The notes: a model not told the origin generated them from the sequence alone. Positions 48,293 through 60,134 are shown, counted from the stretch's first letter. The stretch is DNA of 64,000 bases from Polyodon spathula (GCF_017654505.1 NC_054536.1:36622970-36686969), one strand, 5' to 3'. A program made the numbers and translations.

Positions 48293-48440
48293 CATCATTG
48301 TGCAAGAACTAGCAGCGTTTCTTCAACGACATTACCAGCTATCAAGAGATCAGGAGAAGAATAAAATAAATCTGCCAAATGCTGGCAATAGCGATTCCAG
48401 TAATAGAAAAAAAAGAGTTGTGTGGCTACAAAGTGCTTAG
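48293..48440 (+). CDS. Candidate terminal exon, unnamed gene
   Basis: A good acceptor (GTTTTTTACTAG) is followed by one base of a split codon, 48 open codons and TAG. The peptide begins IIVQELAAFLQRHYQLSRDQ, an amphipathic helix, and ends RKKRVVWLQSA with a basic cluster. The residue mix looks real. Its entry phase is the same as that of the exon at 28858, so it could in principle be an alternative last exon of the same gene. No other exon near it was recognised. Confidence 0.35.
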
Positions 48441-49582
48441 ACAGTATGACTATTTTTTGTTCATTTAGGTATACTGCATTTTATGGATTTAGGGGGTGGA
48501 ACGTTTTAGTAGGCTTGCAATATGTTGCTATGTAAATATAATGCTAGAGATATTTAGATGTGAAATTATTATTTTTTTTTTAGTAAAAGAAGAAAGTTCA
48601 CAGATTTGCAAGAAATTGATTAGCCCTCCACTGAAAATTATAACAGTGCCATAAGAGTAATTGTGCAGACATTCATATTTGATTTCTCCAGTTATGGTAT
48701 GTTAGTATTTGTCTAAAATGCTGCTGTTTGACAACAAAATGCTATATAAAATGTTTTTATTCTAATTGTAATCTTAAAATTTTAGATTTCACACCAGTCA
48801 CATTTAGAGAATTATGAGTTATTGTTTGAGAAAATTAAATTTTACTTCATGTAAAAGAGTCTATTAAGCTTTTCACGAAGTGTAATTTTCAGTGAATGCG
48901 ACTTAGTGCACCAAGAGATATGCAGATAAAATAAATCTCTACACCTGTAGAAGCATTAAGTAAACATGGCTTCCGCCTTGGTGTATATTACATATTAGAA
49001 GATTTTTCTAGATAAATATATTACAATCAGCGATTGATCTAACAAAAATAGCCTAAGGAATGAATATACAAAATGAAAAGTTTAGGGAGCTTTTATTCAA
49101 CTGGTGAAAACAAGTTGGATTGAAAGACAGTGTGGTTGTAAAGATAAATATAATATTATTTATTATTTTTACATAAGTGTAGCAAAGGGGCCACCAATAC
49201 AAAACAATATTCATAAATAATCAAGAAAATAAACTGTTAGTATTGGTTCAAATAAACAAGAAACCAAAGTAGATCTTCTTACACCAATACTCTATTCATG
49301 CAGTACAACTAGTGTAAGGGTATTGTGGATGTGTGGATTAGGTATTAGTTACAGTTAATGTTCAAATGAAAAGTGTAGCTTTTTTAAAAGATCATCTTTG
49401 AGGTGAAAAATGTTATACAATATAAAATATAGTTTGTGATGCATTTTTATATTTTTAACAAAGATAAAAAACCAGTCTCGAAATATTGTGTGTACATTGT
49501 TAAGTAGATCTAAAAGAAATGTGCTCAGTAGATGGATTGGAAAAAATGAGGTTCGGCTTAAAAATCTAATTTTAGAATTAAT
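48441..49582. other. AT-rich noncoding stretch
   Basis: No gene or repeat recognised. Confidence 0.5.
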
Positions 49583-49612
49583 TAATATATATATATATAT
49601 ATATACTCCACA

Positions 49613-49706
<94 letters not shown>
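49583..49706. repeat. Compound (TA)n(TG)n(TA)n microsatellite
   Basis: About 11 TA, a short unique spacer, about 27 TG, then about 18 TA units. Open frames across it are artefacts. Confidence 0.97.
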
Positions 49707-49711
<5 letters not shown>

Positions 49712-49900
49712 TCTAAATTATAAATTTTTTTCCAAAAGGTAAGTAGTAAAATTGATTTCTACTAAATCATTAATTAAAGTTTAAAATGTCAACTTAATTA
49801 GTTCAAATTTACAGTTGACCCTGTCTCTTATGGTTTAATAATAACTGTGGAGCATCTGTTAAGGCACTTATACCATCTGTACTTATGAATTTATGTAGTA

Positions 49901-50467
49901 CAGTTGGTGCCACTTTATCGGGACGCCTCGGGAGAAAGTAAAATATCCCGAATAATCGGCTGTCCAAATTAAACGAGGGGCAGTTGAGACGACCTTAGTC
50001 GCACTTTTTTGTTTCTTAATGAAAAGATAATGAAATCGCATCACATTGTGGTTCAATGTTAAATACATCATTACTAAATAAAATTGTTCTTAGTTTTTTA
50101 ATCCTACATGAAATGAAAAAGAATTAAATTGCATCTTATCAACTTATCACGGCAACTTTATTTGCACCAGCAGCCTGAGAAACTATAGGACCTCCTTCAA
50201 CGTGGTTTACTCAATTTGCGCAAGTTGCTGCACTGTTCTACACAATTTATCTTGCTCGGAAAAGTGATCTCCATTCATCATTTGAAAATACTGTATCCCA
50301 ATTAAATGACATAAATAGCACTGGGAAGAATCGTCTCCCAGAGTTGTATCCCATTTAAGCAGAAATCCCGACTGTACAGCTTTCAGACTTTTAGTACACA
50401 TATACTGAATTACGATAACAACAACACACTTTTTATTTTTGTTTTTGCTTGATGGATGTGAATGCAA
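49901..50467 (-). mobile_element. Pogo/Tigger-like transposon end
   Basis: After a TA at 49899-49900 comes CAGTTGGTGCCACTTTATCG and GGACGCC, with ATCCCGAATAATCGG soon after. This is the style of terminal repeat carried by pogo/Tigger-type elements. A minus-strand frame at 50207-50467 ends about 300 bases inside, where the transposase end would be, and reads FSEQDKLCRTVQQLAQIE, similar to helical C-terminal tails of that group. The other end was not found, so the right limit is arbitrary. Confidence 0.5.
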
Positions 50468-50896
50468 AGATCTAATTTTAAGATAAAAAAAAAATAGTCA
50501 TCAGCAAGTATGTCAGTGGCAAAATTAAATCAGTAATATGAAAAAGTATATAAACATAATTTACATCCACTATATGCCTCCATATACCTCCATATTCTGG
50601 TAATCCCAATAATTTGTGCCAAAGAATGTCCTAACCAAGTTCTATCACAATTTGGATAAGCAGTTCTCTTTATATTTGGGAAAAAATTAATTATGACATA
50701 CAGACAAACAGACAGCCTCCTTATACAGTGTTCCCCCTTGATAGGTGGCCTGTTATACTGCAGAAGAGGTTATAAGGTGGTACGGTCATGAATCCCATTT
50801 GACCCATAATTCCAGTACACTAACACTAGTATTTTCTTTATAAGGCAGAAAATAAACAGCATGGTCTCATAACTATGGTTCCGGACTGCAGTGTTA
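50468..50896. other. Noncoding spacer, possibly more of the Tigger-like relic
   Basis: Nothing definite. CAGTGTTCCCCCTTGATAGG near 50727 looks like the end of another DNA element but has no partner. Confidence 0.4.
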
Positions 50897-51588
50897 TACG
50901 GCTTCTGATTGTTGGTTTTAACAAATAAAAACTGATAAACAACCCAGATACAAAAAAAAATTTAATCGGTGTATAGCCCAGTAAACACTGGAAAAACAGT
51001 GGAAATGGTTACTCAATTCATGTTGACCACCCCTTTCCCATTAAAAAATAAATAAATAAAAACGACTATGACTACAAAACAAAAACTTCCCCAGTGTAGC
51101 TGGACAATATCTTTCCTGACATGCATCTATCATTGATTCGATCTGAATATTTTAAACCCGCCCCAACTACTGAGTGAAAGCACATTCCTACATTTCCATT
51201 GGAGACTCCGCTTCTGAGATTTAAAACAAGATTACAATCAGGAACAGAAGCATGTTCACGAGATCTAAAGCTGTATTACAGTTAAGATAAGGAGGATTTA
51301 AAACAAAATTGCAAATTGCGGCAAAATGCAAAAAAATGCCAACACACAAACACCCCAGAAGAATATGCCCATGACCATAATGATTTAGTTGTGGAAGATA
51401 TCAAAGGAAAGAAGGGACATCTTAAGTGTGGAAGTACTGTCTAGTTACTACTATACATATATTGACAGAGAAAACCACCAAACATTTTGGAAAGTAACTG
51501 AAAAATAAAGATTTACATAAAACTTGAAAATAGCTCAAAATAAGCACCAAATAATGAAATGAATAAAAACAGAAAAACAGAAGCTCTA
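50897..51588 (+). mobile_element. Non-autonomous hAT-like element, copy B
   Basis: It starts TACGGCTTCTGATTGTTGG and ends AGAAAAACAGAAGCTCTA, diverged forms of the ends of copy C at 52862. It aligns with that copy along its length, with shared blocks such as AACCCGCCCCAACTACTGAG and AGCTGTATTACAGTTAAGAT. No exact 8-bp target duplication remains. At 692 bp it has no transposase. Confidence 0.85.
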
Positions 51589-51894
51589 GTTATGATCAGC
51601 TTCTGCTAAAACATGTACATCCATACAGACACATGCATTACATCCCTCCCATGAAGGTTATAAAGAGAAAAGATCCAAATTCACAATCTTGGGGTTGCCA
51701 AGAAACAGCTAAAAAGAGAAGCTCTTTAGGAGCTCTTTACCTGATGTGCAAGTAGAGTTCCTTTTATAGCAGCTTATCTCATGGTGTTTTGAGATGATTC
51801 TAAACAACAGTTTTGCACAATTCTGTAGGGTTGTTTGTTTTTAAATAGTTACCAGAAACACAATGCAGCTATGACATGCGTCACTACATTGCAG
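51589..51894. other. Noncoding spacer
   Basis: Nothing recognised before the candidate exon. Confidence 0.45.
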
Positions 51895-51983
51895 GGAAGG
51901 ATTGCGGTAAATCAAAACCTGAAAATGCAAAGAAGACAAGTGAGCCAATCCCTGCAAATGAAGAGAATGGAATCTACTATAAG
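51895..51983 (+). CDS. Candidate internal exon, unnamed gene
   Basis: The acceptor CTACATTGCAG and the strong donor AAG-GTAAGA bracket two bases of a split codon and 29 open codons. The peptide reads KDCGKSKPENAKKTSEPIP and then ANEENGIYYK. It is polar, with a Tyr-Tyr near the end, like a disordered linker or the cytosolic part of a membrane protein. It lies between two copies of the same hAT-like element. No partner exon was identified. Confidence 0.4.
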
Positions 51984-52861
51984 GTAAGAATGTGTCACCC
52001 TCAAAAATGCACAAGCTGGCCCATTATTATCTTAGATTTGTCAAAATACATTTCGCACTTTAGACTTCAAAGCCAATTTTGATGTGCTGAAATTTTATGA
52101 AATCAGCAATGCCAGCAAACCTTTTTTTTATTGTGTGGAACATGCCTTTTACTGAGCTACTGAAGACTTAAGCTAAATTAATCAAAGCATATAAGTTACC
52201 TGCCAAGCTTTGAAGTGGTAATTGCAAAACCTTCTTTGCTTATTTTGCAATGCTGTTTCAGGTTCTGGCTGTCACTGCTCCTTCAATGTGGCTTTTTGTT
52301 GATTGTTAAAAAATAAAAGTGTCTGCAAGAATAAAAGAGTTGATTGTTAAAAAATATAAGTCCCTGAAAGAATAAAAGAACTCAATATTTCTTACAAGCA
52401 CACCAGTCTTCTTACTAACTGATCTCTTTATTTCTTGACAATTGTTGACCTCATCAGAGCTTTTTTGTTAGGGTTATGCGTTTATTTTTAAAACCCATTC
52501 TTCAGCTCCCTTGAGTTGTTCTGTACATCAAAACAGCATACTTCTCAAAAAATGCAGTTTTCCTTGTCATGTTTCACAGATTTTTAAATGATCATCTAAT
52601 GATTTTATGCAATGATCTCAAAGCCATGATCCATTCTATCCAAAATGAACTACAGTACCAGGCCAAAATAGCAAAGGAATGCTACATTTTTCTAATATTA
52701 AATGTCTTAACTGTTTAATGCTCCATTATGTGTGATGTGTATTATTCTATATTGTTGTTTTAACTTAGACCTTTATTTGTAATGCTTAGATCCCAGCAAC
52801 ACTGATATTCTCCAACTCCCCATGTTTGTAGACATATGAGTACAAACTATGACTCTATATT
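51984..52861. other. Noncoding stretch
   Basis: No gene recognised. Includes the 41-bp duplication listed next. Confidence 0.5.
52298..52379. repeat. 41-bp tandem duplication, imperfect
   Basis: GTTGATTGTTAAAAAATA begins a unit at 52298 and again at 52339, and both units end GAATAAAAGA. Several substitutions separate them, so the duplication is older than the exact one at 37.5 kb. Confidence 0.9.
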
Positions 52862-53546
52862 TAGGGCTTCTGATTTTTGGTTTTAACCGATAAAGCCCGA
52901 TGAAACAACCCCGATACAAAAAAAAATGAAATCGGTGGATAGCCAAAAAACACTGGAAAACACCGGAAAAACTGAAAATGGTTAATCAATTCACATTGAC
53001 TTCACCTTTTTCCCCATTAAAAATGAATAATGCATACATTTCCCAGTGTCCCACCTTCCTGACTTACATCTATTATTGATTTGTCTGAATACTTTAAACC
53101 CGCCCCAACTACTGAGTGACAGCACATTCCTGCATTTCTATTGGAGAGTCTGCTTGCGAGATTTAAAAAGAGATTACAGTCAGGACGGAGGGTTGTTAGT
53201 GGGATTCAAAGCTGTATTACAGTTAAGATACAGAGGATTTAAAACAGAGTTGTGGCGAAATGTACAAAAATGTCTACACACAAAAACCCCAGAAGAATGT
53301 GCCCATGGCCATAGGCATTTAGTACAACTTAAGTGTGCAAGTACTGTCGAGTTACTATACATATTTTGACAGGAGAAAAAAAAAAAAAAAAAAAAAAAAC
53401 GTTTTTGAAAGTAACCGGAAACACTAATTTCATACAGTGTATCAGAAATGAAAACCCCCCAAAAAATGATTTATGTAAAACTCGAAAATAGCTAAAAATA
53501 AGCACAGAAAAATACAATTAATAAAACCCGAAAAACAGAGGCCCTA
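52862..53546 (+). mobile_element. Non-autonomous hAT-like element, copy C, with target duplication
   Basis: The element starts TAGGGCTTCTGATTTTTGG and ends AACAGAGGCCCTA. The two ends are inverted repeats with few mismatches. TCTATATT flanks it exactly on both sides (52854-52861 and 53547-53554). An 8-bp duplication plus TAGGG-type ends is the hAT signature. At 685 bp with no transposase it depends on a partner. It contains an A run at 53379-53399. The minus-strand frame at 53180-53362 recurs in copy A but has no motif. Confidence 0.88.
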
Positions 53547-53554
53547 TCTATATT

Positions 53555-54989
53555 GTACTCCATGATCTATGTTGTTTTGAGAATCCCATTGCCATCAAAC
53601 ATGAGCAGCTTCTCAAAGCCTATGGAAATAGTATATTTACATTATTCCAGTAAATGAAGAGGACATCTAATACAGTGATGTAAATAATGATAGCCTTTTA
53701 CTTTATCATTCCAACGGCCACCCATTGTAGGAGTGTTTTAGGGTTATTGGTTAGGTTAATAGTATTTTCATAGGCAGAAATATCACGTCTCTTGACGGTA
53801 ACTGTTACATACTCCTTTGTTGTGTGATTAAAACAGTGTGGGCTAGTTTATGGTAGTACCAGTTGGCAATGAAAATCTTCAAAGAATTGTTACACAGAGT
53901 TACTAAGAAGCAGTGGTAAATATGACTTTCCTAATTGTCAGATTTCCTGTTGGATAATGTACAGCATAACATTATGTTAAGACTTTCTGAAATACTAGAC
54001 ATTAAAGTTTATACCCAAGAGTCCATAAACCCAAGAGCATGGAGGAGAAAAATATTTTCACTTTGATCCTGGGGCCAAACTGACACTATTGTGCTTTGAC
54101 ACATGTATTAGGTGGCTTATACCAACAGAGTTCTCTAAATTGTGACAAAATAAGGCACTATAGAGGCTACAAAGTGACATTTTAACAGGGAACATACTTC
54201 TGGTTACTTCGGTATTAAACTTCCCACTTAAATTCTTGTTGCATTTTTTGTAATACCGGTAGTCTATTACAGGTCCTTGCCTGAAAAGTAACCCAGTAAA
54301 CAATCTTGAGTAACTATCTTACACCAGAAATTTGAAACTGCAGTTTCAAAGAAAACAGAACTCAACAGGGAACCATGGAAATATGTTTGGAGATATAATA
54401 ATAGTTTTACACCGTTCACATTTACTTACAGTATTGATCTATATTCAGAAACACGTAAAAAATATTGTAGCAATATGGCCTTTACTCAAAGGCTAATGTC
54501 TAAAGCTGTTATCTGTAATAACATTAGGTATGCCAGGTGTTTCAGTACTGGTAGAGCCTCTGTTCCAGAGTATAATACAGAAATGAAAGTTTTTTTTTTT
54601 TTTTAAATCAGTTAATCAATTAATGATTGATTAATCACGTCTTATAAGTTTCATATGAATGACATTCAAGTAGTACCCAATGCTACTCTAAGGCAAAGAC
54701 AATTGACCCTGTCAGCTCACTGAGTAACTTGATACTTTGTGACACATTATATATTATGATTAGATGTTGGTCTACAATACAATTGTAAAACACCCAGAAA
54801 TGACAATAAAGTATTCTGCTCTATTGGCTGTGTTGAGTAATTTGAAACAGAAATACAATTTCATATGTCAACAATGAAATGCAATACTAATACTTATTAA
54901 TAATTAATTATTATGTAAGGTCAAACTATTAATATTCACTTTTGTGAAATTCAGGGGGTGTGAACCAGGACTTCACTATTTTCTAATTT
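53555..54989. other. Noncoding stretch
   Basis: No gene recognised. A T run lies near 54591-54604. Confidence 0.5.
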
Positions 54990-55141
54990 CACTTGTCTAT
55001 CATCATCGACTCCCTATTTAAACCCAGTCACAGCTCAGCTCTTTCTCTTGCGTTAGCTTTTTTGCATACATTTCAGGAAACCTCCCTGCTGGATTCGCCT
55101 CAAAATATCTCATTCATTTTTCTATCGCATTAATTTCTCTG

Positions 55142-55789
55142 ATGGAAGCTCAGTATCATCTACTTCTAATGCAGACCTCTACCCAGCAACCAGACCTGCT
55201 CCCCCGGCACTACGGAGATCAAAACGCCCCCGACCAGCAGGCTCAGCCTCCGGAGCAGCTATTTTATAAGGATTGGCCACTCAAACTCTTAAAAACCCTG
55301 CACGACAAAAATATCAACATCCCGGCTGGAAGCGAGTGTATGGCATTGCTCAATAATAAATGTACCTTTATATCTGCTACACCCATTTTGCCTCCTTCTC
55401 ACAAGCACACTTCCGCAGACTCGCTCGCAGACTCCCAGGACAGGCTGCAGCAGCACCGTCTCTCCAGTAATGGTTGTCACCTCCTAGGGATCTTCCAAGC
55501 ATGTTCAGTAATGCAGCCACCCCAGCAGTACTCTCCAAGGAGTCACAAAGAACCCCCCTGCATCTGCTTCCAGACTTCCTATAATTGCTTCAAAAGCATC
55601 ATTACTAGACACTGGTTCTCTTCTCACCTCATCGCTCTTGTCATCAGAACAGGTCTTTCTCTCCAATTCCACACCACACACTCCTTTAGGATTGGCACAA
55701 CCTTTTCAGCAGCTAGAACCCGCATCAGCCATTGCCTGATCAATATCATGGGATGTTGGTCCTCTTCAGCAGTCAACTCCTACGTCTGA
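55142..55789 (+). pseudogene. Gag-like frame of the second DIRS-like relic
   Basis: The 215-codon frame opens at a Met after the leader. Residues 38-75 include FYKDWPLKLLKTLHDKNIN and a following Ala/Leu helix, resembling the SAP-like helical pair found near the start of some DIRS-type gag proteins. The rest is rich in Ser, His, Gln and Pro. The frame is long for this AT-rich window, but its second half looks degraded. I cannot exclude a chance frame. Confidence 0.35.
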
Positions 55790-55829
55790 TCTCTGCCATC
55801 CGATATCACTGCAGCACATCAGTCTATAG

Positions 55830-55895
55830 CTAGCATGCCCGGAGTGGGGTGGCGCCCTCTCCGCCAGGTCCACCAGAGGTTTTCCCCCTAACAGA
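55830..55895 (+). repeat. Segment shared with 19.67 kb
   Basis: Carries TAGCTAG, GCCCGGAGTGGGG, CTCCGCCAGGTCCACC and AGAGGTTTT in the same order as at 19670-19735. Confidence 0.6.
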
Positions 55896-55910
55896 GGTTT
55901 TGTTTTCATC

Positions 55911-57074
55911 TCCACTGAGCGGATGGCCATCACATAGCTAGTTCCCTTAACCATTTATTTGTTTACTTATTTTGTTTGTCAATGTTTTTCTTGCTTTTAT
56001 GTTATACATTGGCACGCAGTCTTTGTTTGTCTTCACAGGTGTGGGTTCAGCGTGGAGCCAGTGGTCCATCTTTTTGGGGGATAGTGATTCTCACTTCTAT
56101 GACCTAGAGTTCCTATAACTGCACAGGTTCTTAATGCAATCAGAAGGGACCACATTATTTTTTCACAGCTCATGAAAAAAGTCTCTGTCTTACTTTCCCC
56201 TTTATCCTCCTGGGATGTGGCCCTCATACTTTTAGTGCCTGAGTAACAAATTATTTGTGTTCTTTAAGATTCTGTTTTCTTCCTTACATCAAGGCTTCGT
56301 ATGAGTCGTTCTGCTCTCCGAGGGTCAAACCTGGTGCTAACTATGACCCAGTCGCAAAGCCGAGCCTATAATGACTCTCTGAGAAGTCAGAGGACTCTGT
56401 TTTCAGGGGCCCGGAGGCAGATAGCGCCATCCTCGACTCCACAGGGAAGGCTCTCTAAATTGGAGTCTGGCCCGGCTTTTCTCTATCTCTCCCCTGCTCT
56501 AAAAGCCGAGCCTCGAATCTTAAGTTGCAAAACACTCCTTTCCTCTCACACCCCTGGTTCCTGCCCTATGAAATGTTATTTAAAAAAAAAAAGTAGGATT
56601 ATTGTTTTATGGTCTTTCAGTAAGTCTTTGTTTCAGGTGCTTAGCACTGGTGCCATTTGTAATATTGTAATAATAACTGCTTCTTTGCAAATTGAACAAA
56701 ACAAACTTTTTACAGGTTACATGAAAACCACCTGGAGGAAAATCCTTAACAAGTTGTTGTTTTTTGGATGTCGCCAATTCTTGGTGATCTGTCTACTCCA
56801 GCTCTATGTTCATTTGTCCTCTGTGAAGTGCTCTTAACTTCAGCATTCTGGGTTACATTAGTACTAACTAATCATAAGCTCCAAAAACAACATTGTCTTT
56901 TTTGGTTGAGTTTTAGTTTACATTATTTTTATATTTTACATGGTATATGGTTGCAATAAAAACTCATTTGAATTGAAATTTGAATCTTTCAACACAGCAA
57001 GAGTCATAGTCCCCAATGTCAAATATTTAAATAAATAAATAAATAAATAAATAATGGTAGTAATTGTGTAAAAT
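55911..57074. other. Possibly transposon-derived stretch
   Basis: The first 650 bases are GC-richer than average and hold a 178-codon plus-strand frame (56301-56837) rich in Ser and Arg, without a motif I know. This may be more of the DIRS-like relic. The rest is AT-rich. Confidence 0.35.
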
Positions 57075-57328
57075 GAGGTTGTGTTCACACTGGGTCTGTT
57101 TAGATGGTTTGGTCTGCACTCTGTACGGTTCGGTACATTTGGTGTGCAGTGTGAACAACAAAGTCCACTTCGGGAAAACAAATCGTATCAAGTCAGCCTA
57201 AAGAGACAGTTTCGGTACTTCAGTGTGAACAACAGCCGGACTCTGTCCTTTTGCACATATGAAACGAACTATACAAGGTATATTGATATATTGTTTCAAA
57301 CAAAACAAACCAGTGTGAATGCAGCCTA
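57075..57328. mobile_element. Small inverted-repeat element (MITE)
   Basis: The left end AGGTTGTGTTCACACTGG is the inverted form of the right end CCAGTGTGAATGCAGCCT with four mismatches. The interior also holds CAGTGTGAACAAC twice (57147 and 57219). At 254 bp with no coding capacity it fits a miniature DNA transposon. The ends resemble fish families whose ends read GGCTGCATTCACAC. No target duplication is clear. Confidence 0.6.
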
Positions 57329-57621
57329 AGTAACAATACAGATGTTTGGAGTAGTGATTTGTTTATATTACAATGAAATCAGGGTATGTAACTTCCCATA
57401 CTTTTTCATATTGACTAAATTCACATTGCATAAGGAATTAAATACAGTTTTCCTGGTTTCTCCCTTGTTGTCAGTAGAGTGCTGTGTCTGGTCTGTTGTA
57501 GGTTTTCATTAACCAAAATACTGTTGCATGTTTTGTGGACGATCTGTTTTAATCAAACTGACTTGCACTTACCAATTAGGTCTAATTAGCCAAATTACCA
57601 AGACTAATTACACTGAAATGT

Positions 57622-57622
<1 letters not shown>

Positions 57623-57656
<34 letters not shown>
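57623..57656. repeat. 34-base C run
   Basis: An uninterrupted C tract, the longest in the window. Its length may be uncertain. Confidence 0.93.
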
Positions 57657-57659
<3 letters not shown>

Positions 57660-59858
57660 CTCATACCAATTAAATGTATGAATTTCCTTGTTATTCAAAA
57701 ATGAATAAAAAAGACAAAGTGTGAAATACAACTGTGATCTTAACCCAAGAGAGGCCATAAGCCACGGAACAGCTGTTCAAGGTTGAACATGTCCAAGGTT
57801 TAAGTTTCTATTGGCACGTCATTTTTATGTGTCTGATTAGCTTGTTACACTGTATTAGTGAGACGCCCAACATTGCAATCAAAGACTTTGCTATGGTGTT
57901 TTCTGCTGACACTTAGATATCATACAGAATGATATTTGTATTATCTTGTCTACATTCACAGGAACAGGAACAGGATTTTGATCAAAATTGGTATGGCATC
58001 TATGACAATAATAAGAGTTGAGACTAATGTAATAGAGATGTCTGACATGACTTTTGATTAAAAAAAAAAAATGGTGGGCGGTAAAAACAAGAACAGGGAC
58101 TTTTTAAAAGAATGCATCTGGTTATGTCTTGCAGTGAGTGAAGCTTCCAGTCCCTGTATGCCTTTAGGAAACACTGTTAAAGAACTTTCATGACGTAATT
58201 CAATTTATAACTGCACAGTATATACCTCCAGCATACCTGACATGTTTACAATTATTATTTCTTTTAATATTTACAGTCCTCCCCAGCTGTACCGCTTGCT
58301 CCTGTTATAATGACACCCTCTTATTTTGGCCTTTCAAAACTGATGTGTACCAATATAAACCAATATTATTTGTACCTGCTATTCTGCCACCCTCCCAGTG
58401 CACCTAGCAGAGCAAACATTCATAACTGCATTACAGCCTCACTCTAGCAAGACATAACCAAATCAAATGCAGAAAATAGCTTTTGACAAATGCCCTCAAT
58501 GTCATTTAATGTACATAATACACCAGTGCCAGTGTTGTACCCAAAACATATATTTTTTATAATTTTAACATGTGCATTTTTACATTAGTGTATATTTTAT
58601 TGGCCCTTGTTATAATGCCAACCTTGCTATAATGCTGTGTTGGCACTTAAACGGTAGTGCTACAATATACCCATTTTCACTTTAATTTATTTTATAATAA
58701 AACATATATTTAACTGTATAATAAACAAGGACAATTGCTTTTTCTAAACTTTCCTGTAATTTAGCTGTCCGAGTGTAAAAAAACAACAACTTTAAAAGCT
58801 ACATAAGACACATGAAGGTAACACTAATGTTATTCTTTAATACAAACTATAAAGTTCCTTTATAACACACATGTGATTTGACATTGAAACAAATGCAGAT
58901 GCCTCCTTTCATCGTGTATTCCCACTTGTGCTCTGTAAAACACCTTCACATATGTTTCTGTTCTGATCCTGTATACCGCGCTTGTTGTTTATGCCATACA
59001 AACAGAACAGATTGATTTTACCCGGAGCAGTGATAAATTAGACTTTAGAAGACTAAAAGCCTCATCTCCTCCTTCTCTTTGTTTAGAATTAATAACATTG
59101 CCTGCATGTTGTACTTGACTGGGTGTGTGAGGCATCAAATTGACATTTCATGCAGGAAGAACTGGACAAAATGTTTAGATATATGTGAACAGTATTTTTT
59201 TTTTACATCTCCTCAATAATGTCTTCATTTCATTGAAAACAGAGTGACCTATTTTTCAAGCTTTAAATCTTACAAATTAATTTCATTCTCGTTCTCGTGG
59301 TTCCTTAAAGCAGACTTTGAGATGTTTACATTTCTCTCTTTTTTGTGAATGTGTAACGCTGCAGGCTACAGAATGCCACATGGTCATGCCGGATACTTCT
59401 ACAAAAACAATTAGTTTATTTCCTAGATAAACTATGGCTAATAGTTAAGGCAAACATGGGTTTTCAAAGCAGCTGCATATGGGACACAGTGTTTATATAA
59501 AATATAGCAATGTTTTAAAGAATTTGTACATACAATGGTATTGTCATCCCAGTATACATGTATGCATACAGTATGCAAGAAAACAGTTTGTATTTCTAGA
59601 GGCAATAACTGAATTCCCTAAATTGCATATTTGCCCTATTCTGTAGAAAGGACCATTTTCCACCATTATGTAATTGTAGTTGTTCATTCCTTTGCTGTCT
59701 GTGTTAGAAGGCAAGTATAAGTGAGACCATTCACAAAATTAAGAGTGGCAGGGTTTTTCATGTAAGTGGAAAAATACAGTGCATATGAGTTATTTAACAT
59801 CAGAGCAACACACTTTTCTGTTTTGCTTTAAACCAAATAGTATGAAAACAATAAAAAT

Positions 59859-59861
<3 letters not shown>
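57657..59861. other. Noncoding stretch
   Basis: No gene recognised. Repeated TTATAATG steps near 58310 and 58600-58640 hint at an old Tigger-type relic, but I could not define ends. The 59000-59170 segment has a balanced composition that might mark a conserved regulatory element. Confidence 0.4.
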
Positions 59862-59904
<43 letters not shown>

Positions 59905-59929
59905 CTATATATATCTATCTATATATCTA

Positions 59930-60010
<81 letters not shown>
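59862..60010. repeat. Compound (CT)n(ATCT)n(TA)n microsatellite
   Basis: About 18 CT units, then ATCT steps, then about 36 TA units. Confidence 0.97.
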
Positions 60011-60011
<1 letters not shown>

Positions 60012-60013
<2 letters not shown>

Positions 60014-60134
60014 ACTGAATGGTTGTTCATGGCAGATGGATTTTATTCACTGCAAGAGGATGTCCCAGTGGTTTATGTAAGGACATACTCCTATGGAGAA
60101 TAAAAACCATATACCATGAACGATCATTCAGTAT
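60012..60134. mobile_element. 123-bp palindromic element (MITE)
   Basis: ATACTGAATGGTTGTTCATGG at the left is mirrored by CCATGAACGATCATTCAGTAT at the right with two mismatches. The complementarity continues inward (TTTTATTC with GAATAAAA, TGTCC with GGACA), so nearly the whole segment can fold into one hairpin centred near 60073. It sits directly against a TA array, fitting a TA target. Confidence 0.75.

Larger units (their letters stand above)
54990..55910 (+). mobile_element. Second DIRS-like retroelement relic, 5' part
   Basis: A TATA-like TATTTAA at 55015-55021 and a pyrimidine-rich leader precede a 215-codon frame. The segment at about 55830-55895 is shared with 19670-19735. Base composition changes sharply at the left edge, near 54990. 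No RNase H or recombinase motif is present, so only the 5' part may be left. The assignment rests on similarity of layout to the relic at 15.5 kb and on the shared segment. Confidence 0.45.

Noticed and set aside
56301..56837. 178-codon plus-strand frame
   Set aside because: No motif or splice support. Composition suggests transposon-derived DNA, and its second half is AT-rich noise.
58280..58690. Repeated TTATAATG steps resembling a Tigger-type terminal repeat
   Set aside because: The two occurrences are in direct rather than inverted orientation, and no CAG end with TA was found.
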